60,000 nucleotides of DNA from Liolophura sinensis (GCF_032854445.1 NC_088303.1:5775501-5835500), one strand, 5' to 3'. Shown: positions 1-12,505, numbered from the stretch's first letter. Numbers and translations are program-made. The notes: generated by a model not told the origin, from the sequence alone.

Positions 1-580
1 AGTGACACAGACTGGGAAATGATCACTTATGGCTAGGACAAGGACTTGAACGGATACAACTTTCTCAGTGGAGGTCACATATGGATGAGAGTTGATGTGA
101 TTCGCGTGGGAGACTTAACAAGTTGAGTCAGATTTAAAGAATCTGTCATGATAGTCCACATTGCATTAGGAGTGATTTAAGTCCACATTAAAAGTACCTA
201 GGATAATTACCAGTAGCTTTTTTATGATATATGTTTTCTAAGTTTGTTTCAGATTCTTTTATCCATCCTGAAAGAGAGTTTGGGAGTCTGTATACATAGC
301 AGGATAAGAATGGCATCGCCTTGGCTGGCTTGATTTCATGCCATAGTACTTCTTAATTACTGTTTTCAAGATCATATTGACGGTTGTAAGGCAGGCAGTC
401 TGATACATATACTGCTATTCCACCACCCCCTTTATTGCTTATTTCAGCATCCAAAATATTTTCTTTAAGAAAAGTCTCAGTGAATGCTATTATTTCTCTT
501 TTTGGTTTAAATAGCAAAACTTTAAATGGATTGAGTTTAGGTATAATGTGGCAAACGTTTAGGGGAGCTAGACGAATTCC
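1..580 (-). pseudogene. Decayed LINE (non-LTR retrotransposon) endonuclease domain
   Basis: Read on the minus strand, this stretch keeps the ordered landmarks of the AP-endonuclease domain of CR1/jockey-like LINEs. A start of the type LNVCHIIPKLN lies near 565-535, followed by an IIAFTETFL block, a GGGGIAVYVSD block near 430-395, LGTFNVDLN near 205-180, SPTRIT near 115-100, and AISDHFPVCVT at 35-1. The reading frame is broken by at least one in-frame stop (after the ENSN block) and by frameshifts between the last blocks. The family motif GDFN reads GTFN, so a catalytic aspartate is lost. The reverse transcriptase would lie left of the window edge. The family assignment is from motif recall; the breaks are seen directly. 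Confidence 0.8.
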
Positions 581-756
581 TTAAGTTGATAGATTTCAGG
601 AAGGGCCAGGAATTGGAGAACAAACAGGGGACATGTTGATGGGCTTAAGGGGAACATTGTGCTGACATGGGCTTTGTGGGAGAAGAAATGTCTGATCTGA
701 GGTATAGCTGTCCTCAATAAATTATAAAAGGTTAAGATTATGGAAAAAATTTACAT

Positions 757-1116
757 TCATGTAACTTGACCTAAAGTGTAAATGTGACAGACATGATGAG
801 ATATACCTGTAAGACTTGAGGAAAGCACTACTGCATTATTAAAGCCTTGGGTAGAACATGAGAATAACATATCAACATTTGAAGACATATAGATACAGTT
901 TTCATAATTAGGAGAATTGTCCGTCTCCAAAGGCCTTAAACAGTTTGATTTGGACATTTCACATTTACTTGTCTTATTGTTGTTCTGTATTTCATCACAG
1001 TTATCACAAGGTACAACATTTACAATAGAGTTAGTTACCACTGTTTTAGATTCCTTAGCACATATACATATAAGTAATGGAGAGAGGGTTACGGATGTAG
1101 AACCACAACCCATCAC
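757..1116 (-). pseudogene. Possible upstream part of the same LINE ORF
   Basis: A 119-codon open stretch lies on the same strand and immediately upstream of the LINE endonuclease remnant. It is rich in Cys and Asn, with pairs such as PCDNCDE followed by further cysteines, as expected for the N-terminal region of some LINE proteins. Its 5' end runs into the 60-bp minisatellite that starts near 1099. The segment between it and the endonuclease (about 581-756) has stops. I infer the link from position and strand. It could be a chance ORF. Confidence 0.35.
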
Positions 1117-2420
1117 TTGGTACCTGACAAACCTCTTTGTTTACATATACAAACACAGTAAACCACAACCCATCACTAGGTACCTGACAAACCTCTTTGT
1201 TTACATATACAAACACAGTAAACCACAACCCATCACTAGGTACCTGACAAACCTCTTTGTTTACATATACAAACACAGTAAACCACAACCCATCACTAGG
1301 CACCTGACAAACCTCTTTGTTTACATATACAAACACAGTAAACCACAACCCATCACTAGGCACCTGACAAACCTCTTTGTTTACATATACAAACACAGTA
1401 AACCACAACCCATCACTAGGTACCTGACAAACCTCTTTGTTTACATATACAAACACAGTAAACCACAACCCATCACTAGGTACCTGACAAACCTCTTTGT
1501 TTACATATACAAACACAGTAAACCACAACCCATCACTAGGTACCTGACAAACCTCTTTGTTTACATATACAAACACAGTAAACCACAACCCATCACTAGG
1601 TACCTGACAAACCTCTTTGTTTACATATACAAACACAGTAAACCACAACCCATCACTAGGTACCTGACAAACCTCTTTGTTTACATATACAAACACAGTA
1701 AACCACAACCCATCACTAGGTACCTGACAAACCTCTTTGTTTACATATACAAACACAGTAAACCACAACCCATCACTAGGCACCTGACAAACCTCTTTGT
1801 TTACATATACAAACACAGTAAACCACAACCCATCACTAGGCACCTGACAAACCTCTTTGTTTACATATACAAACACAGTAAACCACAACCCATCACTAGG
1901 CACCTGACAAACCTCTTTGTTTACATATACAAACACAGTAAACCACAACCCATCACTAGGCACCTGACAAACCTCTTTGTTTACATATACAAACACAGTA
2001 AACCACAACCCATCACTAGGCACCTGACAAACCTCTTTGTTTACATATACAAACACAGTAAACCACAACCCATCACTACGTACCTGACAAACCTCCGGAC
2101 TTATATGCGTAACCACAGGAAACCACAACCCTTCTCGAAATACCGGACAAACCTCCTTGGGCACATATACAACCACAGTAAACCACAACCCTTCTCTAGA
2201 TACCTGACAAACCTCTTTGTTTACATTAACAAACACAGTAAACCACAACCCTTCTCTAGGTACCTGACAAACCTCCTTGCTTACATATACAACCACAGCA
2301 AACCACAACCCTTCTCTAAATACCGGACAAATCTCCTTGCTTACATATAAACCCACAGCAAACCACAACCCTTCTCTAGATACCTGACCAACCTCTTTGC
2401 TTACATATACAACCACAATT
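1099..2420. repeat. 60-bp minisatellite, about 22 copies
   Basis: The period is exactly 60 bp from 1141 to 2100, with nearly identical units carrying AAACCACAACCCATCACT. From about 2090 the units degrade progressively, to variants with CCTTCTCTA in place of CATCACTA. One T/C difference (TACCTG or CACCTG) sorts the central copies into blocks: T, T, C, C, then six T, then five C. Block structure of this kind shows local duplication of groups of units. Because 60 is divisible by 3, both strands carry ORFs of more than 470 codons. These are by-products of the period and I do not call them genes. Confidence 0.97.
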
Positions 2421-2793
2421 GAACCAGCAACAGTTGGCCAGGCAACCCAGAGGCAGACTGGCAGCAACAAGAACAAGGCCTGAGCCAAATGAGTCCCTGG
2501 ATTTGTATAATTGAGCCATCCAGACATTAACTATATTGTATTTCATTGTACTAGTGCAATTGTTTGAATTTTAACTTCAAGCGCATAGTTTGTACATCAC
2601 CTGACATGAAAGAAGGTTGTAATACAATGATTGACCACATTGGGGAAGTGTAATCATTGATGATCTGTCCAGTGGCTTAAAAGTTACCTCCCCTTGTCCA
2701 TTATTACTCTGGCCTATGCCAGGTCGAGAAGCCCAGATTACACACTGTTATGATACTCCCTTATATTTTGACAATATCATGATTTGATGTACT
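2421..2793. other. Unannotated spacer
   Basis: About 370 bp of ordinary AT-rich sequence between two minisatellites. I see no exon, RNA gene or recognisable mobile element in it. Confidence 0.6.
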
Positions 2794-3240
2794 GTTCAGG
2801 GTGTTAGAATGTAAAGTTAACATCTACATTGTAAATGTGGATCAGAGGTGGTACTGTGTGATATGTTCAGGGTGTTGGAATGTAAAGTTAACATCTACAT
2901 TGTAAATGTGGATCAGAGGTGACATACTGTGTGATATGTTCAGGGTGTTGGAATGTAAAGTTAACATCTACATTGTAAATGTGGATCAGAGGTGACATAC
3001 TGTGTGATATGTTCAGGGTGTTGGAATGTAAAGTTAACATCTACATTGTAAATGTGGATCAGAGGTGACATACTGTGTGATATGTTCAGGGTGTTGGAAT
3101 GTAAAGTTAACATCTACATTGTAAATGTGGATCAGAGGTGACATACTGTGTGATATGTTCAGGGTGTTGGAATGTAAAGTTAACATCTACATTGTAAATG
3201 TGGATCAGAGGTGACATACTGTGTGATATGTTCAGGGAGC
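2794..3240. repeat. 73-bp minisatellite, about 6 copies
   Basis: Units begin GTTCAGGGTGTTGGAATG at 2865, 2938, 3011, 3084 and 3157, a constant 73-bp spacing. The first unit (2794) is 71 bp long and has TTAGAATG. The last unit (3230) breaks off after GTTCAGGGAG. The copies are almost identical, which suggests recent expansion. The unit contains a partly self-complementary core (AACATCTACATTG followed by AATGTGGATC). Confidence 0.96.
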
Positions 3241-4071
3241 TCAAGTGTAAAGGTGCATAATGGGACTTTCTGTGTTTTCTGTCAGGGACCATATTTGATT
3301 ATCAGATATAATATAGTATAATGTTAGATTAGTTTTCAAATCACCTCTGTAGCCATTATTTTGAAACATTCTAAGAGAACTATGAGGGTGTAGAGAAATA
3401 GTTTTATGAAGCTTGCATCATTAATGAAACAACCAAATCATTTTTAGCTTCAATTTCGTATTAAGTATATGCATAAATATCCACTGATAAGAGTCAAATT
3501 GTTTTGTGGTTGAAAAGGTTGAAAATTTACAGAGATGTTTAAGATTTTGCATGATTTTCCTTCCATTTTTTGTAAAATTTGTAGTGTGTGGGCAGTTAAT
3601 TCATGAAAATTGATCATCATTGATCTATGATCACCCTAGTGTCCTGTTGGGATGAGAGACTTTGCTGACAGAGAAATGAGCTCTGTGTTTTTGTATTTCC
3701 AGGAATTGTAAGTGATCAGGATGTGAATCCATTTAACTTGCAAGAACTCAGCAAGTGGTAGATGTGTGCATGAATTGGTTGAATGCCTTTATTTTCATGT
3801 TCCCTTTCCAGGGTAGAGTGTTGTGTAAATGATGTCCCCAAAGGAGTATGTTAGTCTGCAGTTATGTGAAACATTCTACTGTGATCCTAAACATTCATCC
3901 TGAGAAAAGACATATTTTTTGTTTATCATTTTACAATTCAATGTCTAACTCATTTAACACATTGAGAAACATAAATAATTTATGCTCTGGGGTTTCTTTG
4001 CATGGTTCTTCTTCAATTTCTGAAAATCAATTAGCTGTTGCATTGAAGATGAGGTACTTGCATGATCAAAA
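3241..4071. other. Unannotated spacer with dispersed-repeat traces
   Basis: No supported gene. The stretch near 3380-3420 (GGTGTAGAGAAATAG and what follows) resembles 16130-16165, so a degraded dispersed repeat is likely. A 75-codon ORF at 3848-4075 has no recognisable feature. Confidence 0.5.
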
Positions 4072-4803
4072 CTGAAGTCAGTTCGTCTGGTACTTACTGT
4101 AGTCTGAGGGAAGTCAGTTCATGTGGTACATACTGTAGTCCGAGGGAAGTCAGTTCATCTGATACGTACTGTAGTCTAAGGGAAGTCAGTTCATCTGATA
4201 TGTACTGTAGTCTTCTCTCGTACTGTAGTCTGAGAGAAGTCAGTTCATCTGATACGTACCGTAGTCTGAGAGAAGTCAGTTCATCTGATATGTACTGTAG
4301 TCTAAGGGTAGTCAATTCATCTGATACGTACCGTAGCCTGAGATAAGTCAGTTCATCTGATACGTACTGTAGTCTAAGGGAAGTCAGTTCATCTGATACG
4401 TACCGTAGTCTGAGAGAAGTCAGTTCATCTGATACGTACCGTAGTCTGAGAGAAGTCAGTTCATCTGATACGTACTGTAGTCTGAGAGAAGTCAGTTCAT
4501 CTGATACGTACCATAGTCTGAGAGAAGTCAGTTCATCTGATACGTACCGTAGTCTGAGAGAAGTCAGTTCATCTGATACGTACTGTAGTCTGAGAGAAGT
4601 CAGTTCATCTGATACGTACTGTAGTCTGAGAGAAGTCAGTTCATCTGATACGTACTGTAGTCTGAGAGAAGTCAGTTCATCTGATACATACCGTAGTCTG
4701 AGAGAAGTCAGTTCATCTGATACGTACTGTAGTCTGAGAGAAGTCAGTTCATCTGATATGTACTGTAGTCTGAGAGAAGTCAGTTCATCTGATACGTACT
4801 GTG
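4072..4803. repeat. 36-bp minisatellite, about 20 copies
   Basis: Units of 36 bp carry GAAGTCAGTTCATCTGATAC followed by a GTACTGTAGTCTGAGA core. Substitutions at a few positions (TACGTACTG, TACGTACCG, TATGTACTG) define variants. One aberrant short unit containing CTTCTCTCGTACTG interrupts the phase near 4212. The period is a multiple of 3, so the ORFs over this array are spurious. Confidence 0.96.
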
Positions 4804-4965
4804 TACATGCATATAAACATGGAGCTTAAGTGTTTCTCCTGATCAATTACATGTAATTGTTCTATATGATTGGCAAGGTTGTCTGACTGAGGAGCCTGTC
4901 CTGTTTTTCAGGTCTAAGCTCACATATAATTGTTGATTCCTCTCTTTGCAATGACTATCTATGGA

Positions 4966-7335
4966 CAAACTAGTAACACACACTGTACATTAGTCCCCTA
5001 ACCTTGCCTGGGAAGACCACACTTTTGCTCATCTGCCAGCCAATCACACTGGTAACACACACTGTACATTAGTCCCCTAACCTTGCCTGGGAATACCACA
5101 CTTTTGCCCACCTGCCAGCCAATCACACTGGTAACACACACTGTACATTAGTCCCCTAACCTTGCCTGGGAATACCACAGTTTTGCCCACCTGCCAGCCA
5201 GTCACACTGGTAACACACACTGTACATTAGTCCCCTAACCTTGCCTGGGAATACCACAGTTTTGCTCATCTGCCAGCCAATCACACTGGTAACACACACT
5301 GTACAGTAGTCCCCTAACCTTGCCTGGGAATACCACACTTTTGCCCACCTGCCAACCAATCACACTGGTAACACACACTGTACATTAGTCCCCTAACCTT
5401 GCCTGGGAAGACCACAGTTTTGCCCACCTGCCAGCCAATCACACTGGTAACACACACTGTACATTAGTCCCCTAACCTTGCCTGGGAAGACCACACTTTT
5501 GCCCACCTGCCAGCCAATCACACTGGTAACACACACTGTACATTAGTCCCCTAACCTTGCCTGGGAATACCACACTTTTGCCCATCTGCCAGCCAATCAC
5601 ACTGGTAACACACACTGTACATTAGTCCCCTAACCTTGCCTGGGAATACCACACTTGTGCCCATCTGCCAGCCAATCACACTGGTAACACACACTGTACA
5701 TTAGTCCCCTAACCTTGCCTGGGAATACCACACTTTTGCCCACCTGCCAACCAATCACACTGGTAACACACACTGTACATTAGTCCCCTAACCTTGCCTG
5801 GGAAGACCACACTTTTGTCCATCTGCCAGCCAATCACACTGGTAACACACACTGTACATTAGTCCCCTAACCTTGCCTGGGAATACCACACTTTTGCCCA
5901 CCTGCCAGCCAATCACACTGGTAACGCACACTGTACATTAGTCCCCTAACCTTGCCTGGGAAGACCACACTTTTGCCCATCTGCCAGCCAATCACACTGG
6001 TAACACACACTGTACATTAGTCCCCTAACCTTGCCTGGGAAGACCACACTTTTGCCCACCTGCCAGCCAATCACACTGGTAACACACACTGTACATTAGT
6101 CCCCTAACCTTGCCTGGGAAGACCACACTTCTGCCCATCTGCTAGCCAATCACACTGGTAACACACACTGTACATTAGTCCCCTAACCTTGCCTGGGAAT
6201 ACCACAGTTTTGCCCATCTGCCAGCCAATCACACTGGTAACACACACTGTACATTAGTCCCCTAACCTTGCCTGGGAATACCACACTTGTGCCCACCTGC
6301 CAGCCAATCACACTGGTAACACACACTGTACGTTTGTCCCCTAACCTTGCCTGGGAATACCACACTTTTGCCCATCTGCCAGCCAATCACACTGGTAACA
6401 CACACTGTACATTAGTCCCCTAACCTTGCCTGGGAATACCACACTTTTGCCCATCTGCCAGCCAATCACACTGGTAACACACACTGTACATTAGTCCCCT
6501 AACCTTGCCTGGGAATACCACACTTTTGCCCATCTGCCAGCCAATCACACTGGTAACACACACTGTACATTAGTCCCCTAACCTTGCCTGGGAATACCAC
6601 ACTTTTGCCCACCTGCCAGCCAATCACACTGGTAACACACACTGTACATTAGTCCCCTAACCTTGCCTGGGAATACCACACTTTTGCCCATCTGCCAGCC
6701 AATGACACTGGTAACACACACTGTACATTAGTCCCCTAACCTTGCCTGGGAATACCACACTTTTGCCCACCTGCCAACCAATCACACTGGTAACACACAC
6801 TGTACATTAGTCCCCTAACCTTGCCTGGGAATACCACACTTTTGCCCACCTGCCAGCCAATCACACTGGTAACACACACTGTACATTAATCCCCTAACCT
6901 TGCCTGGGAATACCACACTTTTGCCCATCTGCCAGCCAATCACACTGGTAACACACACTGTACATTAGTCTCCTAACCTTGCCTGGGAATACCACAGTTT
7001 TGCCCACCTGCCAGCCAATCACACTGGTAACACACACTGTACATTAGTCCCCTAACCTTGCCTGGGAATACTACAGTTTTGCCCATCTGCCAGCTAATCA
7101 CACTGGTAACACACACTGTACATTAGTCCCCTAACCTTGCCTGGGAAGACCACACTTTTGCCCATCTGCCAGCCAATCACACTGGTAACACACACTGTAC
7201 ATTAGTCCCCTAACCTTGCCTGGGAATACCACACTTGTGCCCACCTGCCAGCCAATCACACTGGTAACACACACTGTACGTTTGTCCCCTAACCTTGCCT
7301 GGGAAGACCACACTTCTGCCCGTCTGCTACCAATC
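4966..7335. repeat. 79-bp minisatellite, about 30 copies
   Basis: The period of 79 bp was checked at 5041 and 5120 (CAATCACACTGG). Each unit has GTACATTAGTCCCCTAACC, CTTGCCTGGGAATACCACAC and a CCACCTGCCAGCC segment. Recurrent variants are AATACC/AAGACC, CACTT/CAGTT and CACCTG/CATCTG. A rare variant reading GTACGTTTGTCCCC occurs at about 6329 and again at about 7277. These are 948 bp, or twelve units, apart, and the preceding unit shares CACTTGTGCCC. The array ends in degraded sequence near 7335. Confidence 0.97.
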
Positions 7336-7344
7336 ACATTAGTT

Positions 7345-7990
7345 TCCCACACTTCTTGATCCCATTGAATTGAAGTATTGACAACCCACATAGACCTCAG
7401 CATAACAAGTTACAGATCAACTTGGAATTTTGGACCCTTGATGATCAAGTTCAAGTTTCAGACCCTTATGTCCGTTATGGACAAAATGCTGGCATATGTT
7501 ATCCACTTTTTTTCAAAGCTCTTCATCATATTGAATTGACACATGCCCTCACCGTAAAAGTTACAGATCAGGTTTGAGTTACGGACCCCAAATGCATGCA
7601 TTATGGACAAAATTATGCCCAGTTTCATCCAGGTTTGGACTTTCAATATTTCCTGAACTTTTTTCAAATGGTTCATTGTGTTGAACTGAAGCTTGGTATA
7701 TGTACATGTACATTACATGGCCACCCTCACCGTAGCACGTTACGCATCAAATTTGAGTTTCCCAACCCTACATCCAGTTTGGACAAAAATTATGGCTGTT
7801 TTGGGTGTGAACAGCTTTTCAATTTTCTTTTTTTTTTCTTCAAAATGGTTCATTGTATTGGATAGAAACTTCAGTACACAGCTACACCATGGCATATAAA
7901 GATACACATTTCAGTTGTGGGCTGTTTTGTCCAGTTTCCACAAAATTATCGTTGTTTTTCTTCTGCTATGAACTTCAGAATAGGTATTAT
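7345..7990. repeat. Dispersed repeat built of 3-4 divergent direct units
   Basis: Three to four units of roughly 150-180 bp share an order of phrases. First is GTTACAGATCA or a variant (7409, 7559, 7738), then TTTGAGTT..GGACCC, then GGACAAAATTATG, then TTCAAATGGTTCATTG followed by a TTGAATTGA-like string, then CCTCACCGTA. Divergence is about a quarter of positions, so this is old. The internal repetition and lack of coding potential suit a non-autonomous mobile element or old satellite. Confidence 0.55.
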
Positions 7991-9317
7991 TTTGAGGGCT
8001 CAAACTTGTAGGAGACAAATTGTTCCAGAAAGCTTGTTCACTACTGAGTCAGTACTGGTCAACTGAGGGTCGAATCCGCGTTGCCTTGGTGCTGGAAAAG
8101 GTACCTCATTGGCCAATCACAGTCAGCATCACAAACATTAATTTGTCTTTGTCATTTTACATCGGCAACTCCCAGCCGCCAGTTCCCATGAAGACACATA
8201 TACCAAATGGTGTCTCACTAAAATTTCATGTTGAAAGTGCCTCCATTAATGCTGTCTGTTGAGAAGATTGGATTGTAAATATGAGAGTTAAGAGTTCGAA
8301 CTCTTTTATATGTAAAGGTAAAAAAAGTCCTACTGTTCCAAATGACCTGCCAGAAATGTTAGGCCACTACATATACCTTTAGTTGCATTTACAATAACAT
8401 GGGCAATTGAAAAAAGTTTTACAAAAAATTATTTGGAGTAAATGAATGATGGAAAAAATTGATGAGCTGAGCATTTGTGAACATAATAGAGCTGCAAGTT
8501 CCTGAAGGAAAGGTGTATCATTTGTACCTCCAGAACAGACAGATAAGTGGTAAATTAATGTCAGCAAGCTAAAAGTTGACTGACATTTTTGACAATACTT
8601 TTGCTACTGTAGGACTTTAAGACTGCGACAACAAAAGAATGCGATATCAAACTACCCTATTGACCAGCATTATTGTATCTCATGTTCAGCTCATGTATTT
8701 GTGTTATATATCCTGGTGTATAGATCAAGGTAACGGTTAATTAGTTGGCTAAATCCATGTTATATTAATTGGTTATGTACAATTACAGGTGACCTTATTA
8801 TTTAACTCTAGTTTCATGTTAACTGTTCATAAACCATTGATTGGAAAAGTTTTCATGAGAAAAGAATGATGACAGTGACATTTGTGTTTTGTCTGTAGAA
8901 ACTGTTTCTGAAGTTAATGAGAAAAAAAAATAACCTGCCTAACACTGAGATTGTGCAGCCTTTAATAAACTGAGTGTGTGGGTAGAGGCATTGAATGGGG
9001 TTGTGGGAGCAGGTGGGTTGTGCTTCAGTAGGGTGACAGATAGACATAAAGATGGATTGTAACACACTAAAGTCAAAGCAGACTGTCATCAGGCATGGCC
9101 GGACTGGGGTTACCCTGTGCACCAGTTTATAATACAGACCATCAGACTACATGTATATACAGACATTGTAATTCCGGCTCTTTAAGTGGCCAGTTATCGT
9201 CTGTGTGGCGCGGGATTATAGGCCTCAGGGTGGAGGTTACCTGAAACTGATAGCTGTTCGTACCTGTAGATCAATAACTTGTTAACCTGTATTCTCTTCT
9301 TCCTCACTGTGTGACGA
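7991..9317. other. No gene recognised
   Basis: About 1.3 kb of AT-rich sequence. Short ORFs at 8020-8262 (plus) and 8853-9122 (minus) show no domain, and I cannot connect them by splicing to anything. I see no clear repeats. Confidence 0.5.
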
Positions 9318-9359
9318 TCAATTATTCCGCTGTGTTAGCTAACACAGAGAATTAATCGA
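9318..9359. repeat. 42-bp near-perfect palindrome
   Basis: The inner 18 bp (9330-9347, CTGTGTTAGCTAACACAG) is a perfect palindrome. Extending to 21 bases per arm keeps 17 of 21 pairs. There is no spacer, so it would extrude as a cruciform or bind a symmetric factor. It lies in a slightly GC-richer stretch and outside any tandem array. Confidence 0.85.
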
Positions 9360-9776
9360 GACAAATTGTAGTCTGTGTACGCAGGTAACCAAGCAAATTG
9401 ATTTCGGCCTTTGTGTTTGGCTGTAGAAGGTTCCGGAAGTTAGCAATTTCTACCCTTGCATTTTTCTCTCAGACGATATTGTAATTAGTAACCAAGCATT
9501 TCTTTGTTGATTTTGCCTTTAGCTTTTCATACCAAACATTTGATGTTAAGCTGTTGATTAATATTTGAGTTCCACAAATTTCAAGAATCTGTCTTGTTAT
9601 TCAACAAGTTAAGGTACGTGTAGTTATTAACTGACATTAACACTCATTTATAAACAACAAAGATAATTTGTTATCCAAATTAGAGTTGTCCAGTAAATAG
9701 TATCCATCATAGCTATCGTAATTGCCTACTTTTAGTTTTCAGTTGCATGCATTTAGTGTATTACAAAAAATAGTGA

Positions 9777-9960
9777 TTGATTGATGTTTAATGCCGTACC
9801 GATGCTCAGGAATTTTTCACCTGTGTGATGGTGGTTAGTTTTATGTGTGGAGGAATCCTCCGCACACATGAGGTTACTCTCAGCCTTTCACACATTTTCA
9901 TATTTGTGACATGTACAGATTTGTATGCCACATTGGTGGAAGTCATGTACTCTTTAACAA
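9777..9960 (-). repeat. Probable SINE remnant (3' part)
   Basis: On the minus strand the sequence ends in GGTACGGCATTAAACATCAA followed by TCA repeats, which is the form of a SINE 3' tail. Upstream on that strand, GGAGGATTCCTCCACACATA and neighbouring sequence resemble the body of invertebrate tRNA-derived SINEs as I recall them. No intact promoter head or target-site duplication is evident. Confidence 0.5.
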
Positions 9961-11214
9961 ATGACCCTACATCTGTATCAGTGTCGACATAGGACAGATT
10001 AGTGTTACTACTTCCCCCAGCTACAAACAGTGAGAGCTTGCAATCAAATCTACAAATTCATTGAAAAAGCCTGGATTGAATCGGTCCCAGTGGTTCACTA
10101 GGGAGTCACACACCTTTAATACTGAGCTACCATACATACCAATCCCAGTAGTTGAAACGAAATGGAGGTGGTGTTTATACACGTAAATGTTACGATGTAT
10201 ATTGTAAAAATGCTGTTGTTGAATGCTGTTGGAAGACACATTGTTTCATTAAACCCCTTTTTCAGCAAAAGGGAGTGGTTTTAGCGCAAAACAGCATGAT
10301 AACTGAGAGAAAACTAAGGCATAATGCCAGTCTTTGGTTGGAATTGTTTCTTTTTCCCTCCCGACTTCCCGACCTAACTTTTCCCTTGCTATCAGAACCA
10401 TGCTGGCTTTAGATGATGTAACCTCTCCATTAGGGGGTTGATTAAATCAGTTATCAGGGTCAGTATTTTATTAGGCTGACCCATTATGGTGCTGCTATGG
10501 TTAAAATGCTTTGAAGTACTGTGCATTCAGTGAAAACCAGTTACATGTAGCAGTAAGATTGATGTGTATATGTCACTGAGGACTAACAGTGTAGCTTCCT
10601 CAGTGCTAGCTGGGTATGGATTGATTGATTTTTGTTCAGTCAGTTCGGTTATTTTCTGTCGGCGTCATGGAGTGCTGAAAATCCCACTAGTTCTCTGTGA
10701 TAAGCGACGGTTTTACAGAGCTCTCTCTCTAAGCAGGGTCGATTTTCCTGGTTTTGTGTGATTCCTCTTTTATCTTGTTTGATGGTTGAGGATGGAAAAA
10801 GCTTGCAAATTTACATAAGGGTCAGAGTGGGATATAGTGTAGGGCTGTGTCAGGTGGAGAGATGGACCAAAACATCGCCAATAATTGAGTGGAATTTACT
10901 TTTAGTTAAATTTAACTACCACAGTTAGGGCAAAAGTTTGTTTCTAGTAATTTCACGTTAAATTGAGCATGAAACCATCAGCACCTGGCTGTATGACGAC
11001 AGTGGCCATTGTCAGCCCAGTTGCTCTTGAACTTATACCAATACACAGTGCAGAAATACCTAAATGTACCATTCTAACTACAACTGTGTAAATGTACTGG
11101 GATAATCGAAGAGGCAGATTTAAATGTTTTCTTCCCTAAACAAATTTGGTGTTTGGTGTTGATGCTACATGAGCTTTTTTACCTAATGTTAATTACTGCA
11201 CATGTATACGCCCT
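9961..11214. other. No gene recognised
   Basis: Short ORFs at 10152-10412 and 10564-10761 show no recognisable domain or consistent splice context. There is no array and no clear mobile element. Confidence 0.5.
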
Positions 11215-11425
11215 GAAGCTTAGGATTTTTCAAGTGACACATTTTGTTTGATTCTGATGGATTCATCTACCCCATTGGGCCACCTGAGTTTTTATTGTTT
11301 TTTTTTTGGCAAAATGTGATTAATTTCATATCAGAAAAACTCAAATACTGATATCAAAAGTGTCATTAGAAGACATTTATGTGTACTTATGAAAATGCAT
11401 TTCAAACTTTAGGGTTTAGTAAACC
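11215..11425 (+). repeat. Dispersed repeat, family B
   Basis: The order GACACATTTTG, TTGATTCTGATGGATTC, GGCCACCTGAG, ATATCAGAAAAACTCAAA, GACATTTATGTG, CATTTCAAACTTTAGG recurs on the minus strand at about 43920-44110 and as a head-to-head pair at 39165-39592. It is non-coding. The matching order across copies shows it is a real repeat family. Confidence 0.6.
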
Positions 11426-12505
11426 TAAAATGGTACAGATTCTGAGCCTTAAATAACTTTTAAAAGCTAATCATGGGTGTTTCATATTGGCTTAATATGT
11501 AATTGTAGGTCACAGATCTGTGAAGAATTATGCTGTCACAGATATACTTAGTTAAAGAAAATTTAAAAAAAAAAAATGTTGAGCTTGCCAACATTTTGAT
11601 TCATTATAAATACTTCTTTTTATACACAGTTAAAGTGGCAAAGAATCATAAGTGTTATGATGAAAGAAATGTGTCTTTTGGTGGGAATTGATCACCTGAT
11701 ATCTCAGCATCCAACTGACCTTTGACCCTGCCGTGACCGTGCATCTGGGTAGGCAGGTTGAAAGTACATGTAATGGATCTAAGTTGATGTTTTCCTGCTA
11801 AGAAACAGGTAGTGTGGCTCATTTTTTTTTTGCAATAAAAATCCAGTTAAATCCAATATTTTTTCCATTTGTTTTTAAAATGAGCGTCATGTTTTCTGTG
11901 GTCCGAAATTACATGTAAAATCTCAATTCATAATTTTATTAGTCTTGCATTCACTGTTTTTGTTTGGACATGGAAGGCATTCTCTGTTTCATAATAAAAA
12001 GTAAAAAAAAAAAAAATTAGACGGGTGTGTTAAATTCAAATCAAATCCTAGAGTCTAATTACTAGTACCAGTTGTGGAGCAGACTATTCCCACCTTTGGT
12101 TGAAAAGAAGTTTATGTCTCCTGTGATGAGAGTGAGGAGCATGAGATAGGAGTTTGCACGAAGGATGGCGCTGAGAACATCTGCCATGTTGCTAATTATT
12201 CCTTAGAGATCGAGCTAGGCCAGATTCGGATTTGCAAAGATTCCCATTGTGACCCTGGTTAAGCACAAATCAATCTATTGATCTGTCACTCAGTTGTCCA
12301 CTTTAAATGTAATCAGGTGATAATTGATTGGTCCCTTAACTTTCTGTTCAGACATGAATTTGTTCAGGTTATTAATTTGGCATCTCCCTCTACGTAGGAG
12401 GTTCAGGAAAGGGCTGTCTGTAAACATCCAGCTACGCCTTTCTGTATACATGTACATGTATGTAAATCATGATTCTTAATAAGTATGCTTATACAGGCTA
12501 CATCC
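11426..12505. other. No gene recognised
   Basis: AT-rich sequence with several A/T homopolymers (11567, 11824 and 12004). I see no exon, RNA gene or array. Confidence 0.5.

Noticed and set aside
917-2527. Plus- and minus-strand ORFs of 477 and 490 codons made of a 20-residue repeat
   Set aside because: The 60-bp period keeps both strands open; there is no splice context, signal or domain, and unit divergence is nucleotide-like.
4966-7335. CRISPR-like appearance of regularly spaced repeats
   Set aside because: The entire 79-bp unit repeats, with no unique spacers, and the DNA is eukaryotic.
4062-7403. ORFs over the 36-bp and 79-bp arrays
   Set aside because: They follow the repeat period and break at unit-length variants.
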